This document shows positions 1 to 6,375 of a DNA stretch of 18,060 nt, in pieces. The translations under genes were made by a program, and so were the position numbers. How positions within the stretch are numbered: position 1 is the stretch's first letter; each line of letters begins with the position of its first letter. The notes beneath the pieces were generated by a model. The model searched no databases. It was not told the DNA's origin and saw nothing but the letters and a program-made list of their open reading frames with translations. Source of the stretch: QALR01 sp964466625 (GTDB lineage: Bacteria; Bacillota; Clostridia; Oscillospirales; CAG-272); contig CAYXQF010000039.1 in assembly GCA_964466625.1 (NCBI GenBank), positions 1-18,060 on the forward strand, read 5' to 3'.

Positions 1-2
1 AC

Positions 3-107
3 CGCATATTGGAAGTATGTGTCCCGATCCTGTTCAACGGAGAAAACTTCCGCAAGGGCAATGCTGCCGAAAATCTCAAAAAGGCGGCAAAAATGCTGAA
101 CGGGTAA
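3..107 (+). CDS. 3' end of an unidentified gene (5' part outside window)
   Basis: An open frame runs from the left edge of the window to a TAA at 105-107 and encodes 34 residues ending in AAENLKKAAKMLNG. The tail is lysine- and alanine-rich and probably helical. Its frame is open from base 3, and it ends inside a hairpin that separates it from the converging regulator gene, so I read it as the true end of a gene. I do not recognise the family. Its position beside a serine recombinase and a small repressor suggests that it belongs to the same mobile element, which is inference only. Confidence 0.5.
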   Translation, partial: RILEVCVPILFNGENFRKGNAAENLKKAAKMLNG

Positions 108-128
108 GCTGCTGCAACAGCCTACCCG
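101..128. terminator. Hairpin between two converging genes, possible bidirectional terminator
   Basis: CGGGTA (101-106) pairs with TACCCG (123-128), and inside it GCTG (108-111) pairs with CAGC (118-121), with one A-C mismatch between the two stems. The stem contains the TAA of the upstream gene and lies 18 bases beyond the stop codon of the minus-strand regulator. Neither side has a strong U tract, so intrinsic termination would be weak. It may instead act as an mRNA 3' end stabiliser. Confidence 0.4.
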
Positions 129-146
129 CCCATAGGAACAAGGGAC

Positions 147-362
147 TTACTCGACAGCTTCCCCTGTTTCTTCTGAAATAAAGTGACCTTCAAACCTACA
201 ACCAATAGCGGACGCTATTTCCTGCAACTCTTTCTCTCTAAAGTTATCGCGCCGAAGTTTTGCGCTGATATTTTGAGTGGTGCAGCCAAGTTTTTCCGCA
301 AGCTGTGTCACGCTGACACCTTGCTTCAACATGGCAATGCGGATCGTTTGAGCCATACCCAT
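147..362 (-). CDS. Small helix-turn-helix (Cro/C1-type) regulator
   Basis: This 71-residue protein is almost entirely one XRE/Cro-C1 helix-turn-helix domain. The HTH core is VSVTQLAEKLGCTTQNISAKLR, roughly residues 17-38, followed by a helix with KELQEIASAIGC and a short acidic tail. I chose the ATG at 362 because a GGAGGT (375-370 on the minus strand) lies 7 bases upstream. A GTG at 371 would leave no room for it. A near-consensus minus-strand promoter precedes the gene, and it diverges from the small gene and recombinase across about 190 bases. That layout, with an inverted repeat over the opposite promoter, suggests a repressor of the recombinase unit. DNA binding is secure from the fold; the target is inference. 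Confidence 0.85.
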   Translation of the reverse strand: MGMAQTIRIAMLKQGVSVTQLAEKLGCTTQNISAKLRRDNFREKELQEIASAIGCRFEGHFISEETGEAVE

Positions 363-392
363 ACATAACACCTCCGGGGTCTATCTGCTCAT

Positions 393-422
393 ATTATACC
401 GCGCAGCGCATAGAGTTGTCAA
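393..422 (-). promoter_or_regulatory. Promoter for the HTH regulator
   Basis: Reading the minus strand, TTGACA (422-417) and TATAAT (398-393) are separated by 18 bases. Both hexamers match the sigma-A consensus exactly. The -10 box lies about 30 bases upstream of the chosen ATG at 362, leaving a short leader with the GGAGGT site. Confidence 0.8.
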
Positions 423-462
423 TTACACAGTTACAAAATCAACCACAATTTTGTGAATCGCA

Positions 463-491
463 TTGACTTTGCAGAGATTATAGTGTATAAT
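463..491 (+). promoter_or_regulatory. Promoter for the small gene and serine recombinase
   Basis: TTGACT (463-468) and TATAAT (486-491) are separated by exactly 17 bases, close to the sigma-A consensus. Transcription would start near 498, inside the inverted repeat at 491-510. The next plus-strand gene starts at 551. This promoter runs back-to-back with that of the HTH regulator, with their -35 boxes only about 40 bases apart. Confidence 0.8.
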
Positions 492-510
492 GGTAACCGA
501 GGAGTTACCA
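491..510. promoter_or_regulatory. Probable operator, 7-bp perfect inverted repeat
   Basis: TGGTAAC (491-497) and GTTACCA (504-510) form a perfect inverted repeat with a 6-base spacer. It begins on the last base of the -10 box and covers the expected transcription start, a classic place for a repressor. A further GTTAC half-site lies at 430-434, and a weaker repeat CACAA/TTGTG lies at 444-455. The divergent HTH protein is the natural candidate ligand. The repeat could also fold as a hairpin in the leader RNA. Confidence 0.6.
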
Positions 511-550
511 TTCCGCTTATTTGGAAATATCAAATAAACGGAGTGATTGA

Positions 551-730
551 ATGACCGATAACAAAAACTATAAAACCTACATCACCAAGAATGGTACGGA
601 ACTTAGCTGCCCCGCAGAAAACGAAAAAGAAATGACCGCTGAACAGCGTGTATGCTATCAAAACTTCATCAATGTCCTTGCGCAGATTTTGGTTAAGTAT
701 GCAGCCGAAACCGATCCGAAGAAAGTCTAA
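551..730 (+). CDS. Small unknown protein upstream of the recombinase (59 aa)
   Basis: An ATG at 551 follows a GGAG (540-543) at a spacing of 7 and opens a 59-codon frame ending in TAA at 728-730. The product starts MTDNKNYKTYITKNG and has a central helix-like stretch, CYQNFINVLAQILVKYA. It is hydrophilic overall, with no signal peptide or membrane segment. It is the first gene after the strong promoter and operator and lies 65 bases before the recombinase, so the two are almost certainly cotranscribed. I do not recognise the family. A recombination directionality factor or a regulator are possibilities, because small partners of serine recombinases are often encoded next to them, but nothing in the residues proves this. 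Confidence 0.75.
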   Translation: MTDNKNYKTYITKNGTELSCPAENEKEMTAEQRVCYQNFINVLAQILVKYAAETDPKKV

Positions 731-748
731 TGATATATGCGGGAATAT

Positions 749-771
749 CCGGGCGGTCGTAGACCGCCCGG
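749..771 (+). other. 10-bp perfect stem-loop between the small gene and the recombinase
   Basis: CCGGGCGGTC (749-758) and GACCGCCCGG (762-771) pair perfectly around a GTA loop. No U tract follows, so it is not a typical intrinsic terminator. It lies 19 bases after the stop of the small gene and about 13 bases before the recombinase ribosome binding site. It could be an attenuator, an mRNA processing or stability element, or a protein-binding palindrome. Confidence 0.6.
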
Positions 772-795
772 TACTTTCCCTGGAAAGGAGAAATC

Positions 796-2493
796 ATGTA
801 TAGGACAAAAGAGGGAAAATTTTGCGTGATCTATATTCGCGTCAGCAGCGAAAGACAGGTAAAAGGCTACAGCTTGGACGGACAGAAGCGATACCTGGTC
901 GAGTGTGCCGAGAGACAGGGCATGACCGTCAGAGATGTCTATGTTGAAGAAGGCAAAAGCGGAAAGAGCATAGAGGGACGAACTGAGTTTCAGCGTATGC
1001 TTGACGATATTAGCACAGGAGCAATCCAAACCGATTATGTCCTTGTATTCAAGCTATCCCGTTTTGGCAGAAATGCGCGTGATGTCCTGAACTCGCTTGA
1101 ATTTATTATGAAATACGGCGTTCATCTGATGTGCGTCGAAGATGGTCTTGACTCGTCTACCTCAATGGGAAAGATGATGATAACTATTCTTGGCGCTGTT
1201 GCGGAGTTAGAGCGCGAAAACATCATCGCTCAAAGCCTGTTGGGACGAGAGGAAAAAGCAAAAAAGGGCGGCTGGAACGGTGGATTTGCGCCGTATGGCT
1301 ATCGGCTTGTTGAGGGAAAACTTGTGTCCGACCCCGAACAAGGAGAAGTTGTCAAAATGATTTTCGATATGTTCTTGAACAGGAACATGGGGTACACCGC
1401 TATTTCGGGGTATCTCAACCGGAATGGATATTCCCGCCCTCCGGCTAAAAATGCCATTCGTCCAAGCTATGGTGAATGGAGCCAAGAACATATCAAGCGC
1501 ATTTTGGGTAATCCGATCTATACAGGCAGAGTAGCATGGGGCAAGCGGCGTACCGAAAAGGTGGCAGGAGAAGATAACCAATATCGCCTTGTCAAGCAGG
1601 ACAGCTTTATTCTTAGTGATGTGGTTTCGCATGAGGCGTATGTTTCAGACGAAGATTTTGAACGCACACAAAACCTAAAAGCCATTCGCGGTATGAAAGG
1701 AAATCACAATATCGGGCAGAGCAACGCGCATTTGCTTTCGGGTATTGTAAAGTGTCCGCAATGCGGCGCACCCATGTATATAGGTGTCACAAAATGGAAA
1801 AATCAAGATGGTACAGAGCGAAGAACGGAATCCTATGTTTGTTCCTATGCGACAAAGCATAGGGGTACTTCCATTTGTCAGCGCAACGGTGTTGTGGCAA
1901 GCCAAATTGAAGATGAAGTAATGGAATACACCCGCAAAGTGGTGCAGAATCCACGCTTTATCGAAGATTTGCGGACAAAAATTCTTACTGCGATTGATCT
2001 GACGGAGATTGAGAATGACATAAAGGCGTACAAGAAGCAGCTTTCCTCGTTACAGAATAGCAGGTCAAATCTGGAACAGGATATTGACCGGATTGCTGCC
2101 GATGATAGATACGCTGACCGCCGCAGGGCAGATATGGCGCGTAGGTTGGACGATCTCTATGATGAAATCTATCGAGTAGAGGATCTCATTCAAGACGCGC
2201 AGATGAAAAAGGCAACGCTTGAAAAAGAGCAGATGTCCATGCAAGCAATTTTCGACATTCTCTCGTCTTTTGACACAATCTATGATAAAATGAATGCGGT
2301 GGAACGGCGCGATCTCATTAAGTATCTGATTGCAGAGGTACAGTTGTTCAATAAAGAGGAACAGAAAACGCAGAAACGGTTCCTAAAGTCGGTTACATAC
2401 AAGTTTCCGATTGAGGAATCTATCCTCTCACAATTTAGTGACAAAGAGGTATCCGTCGAAGCAGTTATTCTTTTAAATAAAGAGAAAATTTAA
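796..2493 (+). CDS. Large serine recombinase (integrase/transposase type)
   Basis: This 565-residue protein has the full large serine recombinase layout and would cut and exchange DNA at an attachment site through a 5'-phosphoserine link. Residues about 9-150 are the catalytic resolvase domain: the YIRVS motif puts the nucleophile at Ser17, SRFGRN carries Arg89 and Arg92, and AELEREN (136-142) starts the long helix. A recombinase domain follows at about 165-300 (GFAPYGYR, ILGNPIYTG). A zinc ribbon uses Cys320, Cys323, Cys349 and Cys361, and a coiled-coil segment spans about 400-480. The ATG at 796 has AAAGGAG 5 bases upstream. No truncation or frameshift is visible, so the enzyme looks functional. 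Enzymes like this usually sit at the end of an integrated element, which fits its position beside an unrelated gene block. I cannot tell which sites it uses. Confidence 0.95.
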   Translation: MYRTKEGKFCVIYIRVSSERQVKGYSLDGQKRYLVECAERQGMTVRDVYVEEGKSGKSIEGRTEFQRMLDDISTGAIQTDYVLVFKLSRFGRNARDVLNSLEFIMKYGVHLMCVEDGLDSSTSMGKMMITILGAVAELERENIIAQSLLGREEKAKKGGWNGGFAPYGYRLVEGKLVSDPEQGEVVKMIFDMFLNRNMGYTAISGYLNRNGYSRPPAKNAIRPSYGEWSQEHIKRILGNPIYTGRVAWGKRRTEKVAGEDNQYRLVKQDSFILSDVVSHEAYVSDEDFERTQNLKAIRGMKGNHNIGQSNAHLLSGIVKCPQCGAPMYIGVTKWKNQDGTERRTESYVCSYATKHRGTSICQRNGVVASQIEDEVMEYTRKVVQNPRFIEDLRTKILTAIDLTEIENDIKAYKKQLSSLQNSRSNLEQDIDRIAADDRYADRRRADMARRLDDLYDEIYRVEDLIQDAQMKKATLEKEQMSMQAIFDILSSFDTIYDKMNAVERRDLIKYLIAEVQLFNKEEQKTQKRFLKSVTYKFPIEESILSQFSDKEVSVEAVILLNKEKI

Positions 2494-2505
2494 GGAGAAC
2501 GATTT

Positions 2506-3465
2506 ATGAAAATTGTAAAAAACATAGGAAAAGTTTTTCTAGCTGTATTGCTCTCGGTTTGTGTTCTTGTCATTGCAGTCATCGGCGGTTTGAATATCGC
2601 GAAATTCTTCTTGTATGATGATTATTATGCAGCAGAATCCGCTTTGTGCAAAAATCCCGGTCTGAATGACGGTTTTGTTTGCCAAGGGATCGCCGCAGCA
2701 GATGAAAAGGATCTCATTTTGGTATCCGGTTACATGAAAGATAAACAGCCCTCTCGCATTTACGTCACGACGCTTGACAGCGAATCGTATTATGTAACGC
2801 TGTATTGTGACGAAAAGCCTTACACCGGTCATGCCGGCGGAATCGCAGTTTCGGGTGACACGGCGTATATCGCAAACGGCAGTAAAATTTACGTCTTTTC
2901 ACTTAGTGACGTTTTGAATGCGAAAAACGGCGATCGTGTCAACATCGGACAAGGGATAAAGGTCAATAACAAAGCATCTTTCCTTTATACGGACGATGAA
3001 TATCTGTACGTCGGTTCGTTTATGGATTCCACCACCACGCGCGTGGAGGAACACATCTTTGAAACCGCAGAGGGTACACATTATGCGATCTGCTCCGTAT
3101 ATCCGATCGATGATCTTTCTGCACCGGTTCGCATCTATTCCATTCGCGACTGTGTTCAGGGCATCTGCTTCACACCCGATGGTAAGATCGTTCTTTCCAC
3201 ATCTTACGGACTCACGAGTTCCGTGTATTACATCTATGACCGCGATGATGCTGTCGAATCGGGCAAAACGCTGGACGGCGCGCCTGTTTATTATCTGGAA
3301 CAAACGGAAAACGAGATCAGCGGCCCTGCCATGGCAGAAGGACTGGACTACTATCAAGGACAGATCATCACCTTGACAGAAAGTGCATCTGATAAATACA
3401 TATTCGGAAAGTTGTTTTTTGCAACTGACATTGTCAGCATGGATTTGAATGCGCTTGGACAATGA
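2506..3465 (+). CDS. Membrane-anchored extracytoplasmic protein of unknown function
   Basis: This 319-residue protein has a basic N-terminus (MKIVKNIGK) and then a hydrophobic segment at about residues 10-33, with no clear cleavage site, so it is probably a signal anchor with the rest outside the membrane. The outside part is rich in short beta-strand patterns such as GGIAVSGDTAYIANGSKIYVFSL and GICFTPDGKIVLSTSYG. These resemble beta-propeller blades, although no named repeat can be assigned. The ribosome binding site AAGGAG (2492-2497) overlaps the TAA of the recombinase, leaving 12 bases between the genes. It is therefore either cargo of the element or the first chromosomal gene beyond its junction. 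No enzymatic motif is visible. The fold is inference from pattern. Confidence 0.85.
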   Translation: MKIVKNIGKVFLAVLLSVCVLVIAVIGGLNIAKFFLYDDYYAAESALCKNPGLNDGFVCQGIAAADEKDLILVSGYMKDKQPSRIYVTTLDSESYYVTLYCDEKPYTGHAGGIAVSGDTAYIANGSKIYVFSLSDVLNAKNGDRVNIGQGIKVNNKASFLYTDDEYLYVGSFMDSTTTRVEEHIFETAEGTHYAICSVYPIDDLSAPVRIYSIRDCVQGICFTPDGKIVLSTSYGLTSSVYYIYDRDDAVESGKTLDGAPVYYLEQTENEISGPAMAEGLDYYQGQIITLTESASDKYIFGKLFFATDIVSMDLNALGQ

Positions 3466-3489
3466 CATAAAAATCGAAACGATTATGCT
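3462..3489 (+). promoter_or_regulatory. Weak candidate promoter before the esterase gene
   Basis: ATGACA (3462-3467) and TATGCT (3484-3489) lie 16 bases apart, matching the sigma-A hexamers at 5 and 4 of 6 positions. The -35 box overlaps the stop codon region of the preceding gene. An inverted repeat AATCG-AAA-CGATT (3472-3484) fills the spacer and could be an operator. The match is modest and may be chance. Confidence 0.3.
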
Positions 3490-3498
3490 ATTAGAAAA

Positions 3499-3539
3499 AA
3501 ACACAAATAGGAGGAAACACAAATAGGAGGAAACACAAA
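3499..3539 (+). repeat. Tandem 16-bp repeat duplicating the ribosome binding site
   Basis: The unit AAACACAAATAGGAGG occurs at 3499-3514 and 3515-3530, followed by a partial copy AAACACAAA at 3531-3539 directly before the ATG at 3540. Each full copy carries an AGGAGG site. Only the second (3525-3530) is correctly placed, 9 bases before the start codon. Replication slippage is the simplest origin. It marks the leader of a gene that is itself interrupted by a stop codon. Confidence 0.9.
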
Positions 3540-4301
3540 ATGATACATTCTATTTTAATTATCGGTCAATCCAATATGGCAGGACGCGGTAATCTCCAAG
3601 AAGCACCTCGCCTTGATACCGTCGGCGGCAGACTCAAGGTTTTGAGAAACGGCAGATAGCAAACCATGTACCGTCCCGTAAATCCGGACCGCGCTTTCTC
3701 CGGAACTTGCCTTGCGGAAAGCTTTGCCAAAGCTTACGCAGAAGAACATCCCCATGTTGAAGTCGGTATCATTCCTTGCGCGGATGGTGGCACTTCCCTC
3801 GATCAATGGCAAGAAGGCGGTTTGCTGTTTGATAACGCGATCCATTGTGCCAAACTGGCTCTCAGAACCTCCCATTTGGTCGGAATCCTTTGGCATCAAG
3901 GTGAAGGTGATTGCCACATGACATTGCATCCGTTGTATCAAAAAAAGATCTCTGCCATCATGGAAGCCCTGCGCCGAGAACTCCATGCGGAAAACATACC
4001 GATCGTTGTCGGTGGACTCGGAGATTTTTTGAAAGACTGCACCGCAAGTCCCTCTCTTATCAATTATCCTTATGTTAACAAAGCATTGATCGCTTTTGCG
4101 GCACAAACACACCGTGCTGCATTTGCTTCGGCGGAAGGACTCACTTCCAATTCCGATAATCTTCACTTCGACCATGCCTCTTTGCACGAATTCGGCTTGC
4201 GATATTATGCTGCTTTTCAAAAAATTGAAAATAAAAATCTTATTTTCGATGAAAAAAGCAAAATGGACGATGCCGTTCGCACACACATGGAAACGCTATA
4301 A
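3540..4301 (+). pseudogene. SASA-family (DUF303) carbohydrate acetylesterase, interrupted by an in-frame TAG
   Basis: The reading frame from ATG 3540 carries the signatures of the SASA/sialate O-acetylesterase family of SGNH-like hydrolases that remove acetyl groups from sugars. GQSNMAGRG gives the nucleophile Ser11, GGTSLDQW lies at codons 83-90, WHQGEGD at 118-124, and DNLHFD carries the candidate catalytic Asp206 and His209. The frame is broken by TAG at 3657-3659 (codon 40), in the context NGR-stop-QTMYRPVNPDR. In relatives as I remember them this position is Trp, which a single TGG-to-TAG change would explain. Beyond the TAG the frame stays open to TAA at 4299-4301 with no other damage, so the loss looks recent, or the TAG may be read through or be a sequencing error. 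An internal ATG at 3666 has no ribosome binding site and would lack the nucleophile. No signal peptide is visible. Confidence 0.85.
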
Positions 4302-4348
4302 CATCCTAATTTTTACAAAAAATCAAATGAATTGCAGGAGAAACACTT

Positions 4349-5221
4349 ATGAAACTTTCCTTGGAAACCTATGTGATCAGAAAAAAGTTCGGCGATTTTG
4401 AAGGTTGCTCTTTGATCAAAAACGCAGGCTTTGACAGCATTGATATGTCCTATTATTGGACGGAAGAAAATCCCCCCTTACTCAATGACAGCTATCGTGA
4501 ATACGCAACGGAACTCAAAAAACATTTGGACGCCATCGGTCTTACCTGCAACCAAGCGCACGCACCGTTTGATCTGAAATGCGGAGAAGCTTTTGATCTT
4601 TCCGAGCCGCATTATCTTGCCATCGTCAGAAGTATGGAATCCGCCGCGATCCTCGGTGCAAAATCCATCGTGATCCATTCGCTCAGCGAAACGAAAAACG
4701 ATCGCATCGTTTTTGACAAAGAATACAATTTGGCTTTCTATCGGAGCTTTATTCCTTTCTGTGAAAAATTCGGCATCAAGGTTGCCGTGGAAAATCTTTT
4801 CCACACCGATAGAAAAAGAGGTTACTATACAGGAAAGCTCGGCACCGCAGAAGAACTTTGCACGTTTATTCGTCAGCTTGATTCGCCTCATTTCGTGGCT
4901 TGCGTGGATATCGGACACGCGGCACTTACAGCCAATGAGCCTGAGGATTTCTGCTCACAAATGGACGGAACACTTCTCCAAGCGCTCCACGTCCAGGACG
5001 GCGATTATAAAAAAGATTGCCACACACTCCCCTTCCTCGGCACCTTCCGTTGGGACGCGATCATGCGCTCCTTGAAGCAGATCGGCTATGACGGGGAACT
5101 TACCTTCGAGATCTTTAAATATCTTGAAAACATTCCTTGCGAAGTGATGCCCGATGCGCTCAAATTCGCTGTTAATACGGGAAAACATTTGATTGATCTT
5201 TTTGAAAAGGCCGACGCTTAA
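4349..5221 (+). CDS. Sugar phosphate isomerase/epimerase-like TIM-barrel protein
   Basis: This 290-residue protein fits the xylose isomerase-like TIM-barrel family (AP endonuclease family 2 fold), which contains metal-dependent sugar and inositol isomerases and epimerases. Candidate metal or catalytic residues appear at the ends of barrel strands in the usual order: His71 (NQAHAP), His110 (VIHSL), Glu148 (VAVENL), Asp187 and His190 (CVDIGHA), His214 (ALHVQDGD) and Glu254 (LTFEIF). CAGGAG (4335-4340) lies 8 bases before the ATG. It follows the esterase gene by 47 bases and is probably cotranscribed with it, suggesting carbohydrate catabolism. The substrate cannot be deduced. It is cytoplasmic, with no signal peptide. 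The fold assignment is firm and the reaction is inference. Confidence 0.85.
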   Translation: MKLSLETYVIRKKFGDFEGCSLIKNAGFDSIDMSYYWTEENPPLLNDSYREYATELKKHLDAIGLTCNQAHAPFDLKCGEAFDLSEPHYLAIVRSMESAAILGAKSIVIHSLSETKNDRIVFDKEYNLAFYRSFIPFCEKFGIKVAVENLFHTDRKRGYYTGKLGTAEELCTFIRQLDSPHFVACVDIGHAALTANEPEDFCSQMDGTLLQALHVQDGDYKKDCHTLPFLGTFRWDAIMRSLKQIGYDGELTFEIFKYLENIPCEVMPDALKFAVNTGKHLIDLFEKADA

Positions 5222-5281
5222 CGTCACACCCCTTTGCTTCATTTCCAAGTATCAAAAATAAAAACCAAGAAAACCACACGC

Positions 5282-5363
5282 GGTTTCTTTTGCCGAGCTT
5301 TTCTTTTCCCAAAGAAAAGCGGTGGTTTCTTTTGCCAAGCTTTTCTTTTTCTAAAGAAAAGCG
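5282..5363. repeat. Two tandem 42-bp repeats, each forming a 10-bp hairpin
   Basis: GGTTTCTTTTGCC starts at 5282 and again at 5324, a 42-base period. In each copy GCTTTTCTTT pairs with AAAGAAAAGC around a 4-base loop (5297-5320 and 5339-5362). No T tract follows on either strand. Short repeats like this are seen scattered between genes in gut Clostridia, as far as I remember, but I cannot check for other copies. The repeat lies between the epimerase and asparaginase genes. Because its period is a multiple of three it stays open in the asparaginase frame and fakes an N-terminal extension of that protein. Confidence 0.85.
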
Positions 5364-5383
5364 AGAAAGAAAGGACGTTTTTC

Positions 5384-6361
5384 ATGAAAAAAATCCTCAT
5401 GATCGCCACGGGTGGCACGATCGCCTCGGGGCAAACTGAAAGCGGACTTGCCCCCCAGCTCAGCCCTGCCGACCTGCTCTATTATATCCCCGATGCCAAA
5501 AACATCTGCGAGATCGAAACGATCCAGCTTTTTAATATCGACAGCACCAATATTCAGCCGTTTCATTGGCTGATGATCGCGGAAACGATCGAAAAATTTT
5601 ATCAGCTCTACGACGGCTTTGTGATCTGCCACGGCACAGACACGCTGGCATACACAGCAGCGGCACTCTCTTATCTCATTCAGCATACGAGAAAGCCCAT
5701 CGTTTTGACGGGCGCCCAAAAACCCATCGCAGAGGATTCCACAGATGCGAAAACCAATCTGCTTGACAGCCTTCGTTATGCGGTTTCGGGCGATTCGGGC
5801 GTTGTCATCGTTTTCGGTGGCGCCGTCATCGCAGGCACAAGAGCCAGAAAAATGCGCACCAAAAGCTATAACGCTTTCAGCAGCATCAATTTTCCGGAGC
5901 TTGCCGCTATTCATGAAGACCGTGTTGTTCGTTATATTCCCTGCGCGGAAACAGAAGAACCGAAATTTTATCACAAGCTCAACAGCCGCATTTTCGTTTT
6001 GAAGCTCATTCCCGGTATGGCGGCAGAAGCTTTTGCCGCGGCAGCTTCATTTGCGGACGGCATCATCATTGAAAGCTACGGTGTCGGCGGTATTCCCGAT
6101 ATTTATCTCGGTGAACTGGAAAAGCTGATCGCAGCAGGAAAGACGGTCATCATGGCAACACAAGTTACGGAAGAAGGCAGTGACATCAAGGTCTATAAAG
6201 TCGGTCAACGCATCAAAAAGCGCTATAAGATCCTTGAAACTTATGATATGACGCTCGAATCCACCGTCACAAAGCTCATGTGGGCAATGGGACAATCCAG
6301 TGATCCTGCAGAGATCCGCAAATATTTCTGCACCAGCATCAATTACGATCTGCTCTTCTGA
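5384..6361 (+). CDS. ansA: Type I L-asparaginase (cytoplasmic)
   Basis: The enzyme hydrolyses L-asparagine to aspartate and ammonia. The 325-residue product opens with MKKILMIATGGTIASG, placing the nucleophile Thr at residue 12. HGTDTL supplies the second catalytic Thr85 and Asp86, and Lys113 in GAQKP fits the conserved lysine. The C-terminal part contains ESYGVGGIPD, typical of the substrate domain. Length and lack of a signal peptide match the type I, AnsA-like cytoplasmic form. The frame is open back to 5234, but that extension only reads through the hairpin repeat. AAGGA at 5371-5375 lies 8 bases before the ATG at 5384, so I take that start. The next gene follows after 14 bases. No own promoter is evident, so it may depend on upstream transcription. 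Confidence 0.93.
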   Translation: MKKILMIATGGTIASGQTESGLAPQLSPADLLYYIPDAKNICEIETIQLFNIDSTNIQPFHWLMIAETIEKFYQLYDGFVICHGTDTLAYTAAALSYLIQHTRKPIVLTGAQKPIAEDSTDAKTNLLDSLRYAVSGDSGVVIVFGGAVIAGTRARKMRTKSYNAFSSINFPELAAIHEDRVVRYIPCAETEEPKFYHKLNSRIFVLKLIPGMAAEAFAAAASFADGIIIESYGVGGIPDIYLGELEKLIAAGKTVIMATQVTEEGSDIKVYKVGQRIKKRYKILETYDMTLESTVTKLMWAMGQSSDPAEIRKYFCTSINYDLLF

Positions 6362-6375
6362 TAAGGAGGACCTTT

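Noticed and set aside
3425..3437. CTGACA-T-TGTCAG palindrome
   Set aside because: It lies inside the coding region of the membrane-anchored protein, 28 bases before its stop, and has no T tract; probably chance.
2899..3522. 207-codon open frame on the minus strand
   Set aside because: It is antisense to the anchored protein gene, without motifs or ribosome binding site.
3666..4301. Separate 211-codon gene starting at the ATG after the TAG
   Set aside because: It has no ribosome binding site and would lack the GQSN nucleophile block. It is better read as the rest of the interrupted esterase.
5282..5363. CRISPR-like repeat
   Set aside because: There are only two adjacent units with no unique spacers and no cas genes, so it is a simple tandem repeat.
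5234..5383. N-terminal extension of asparaginase
   Set aside because: It consists of translated hairpin repeats. A proper ribosome binding site and the family start MKKILMIATGGTIAS are at 5384.
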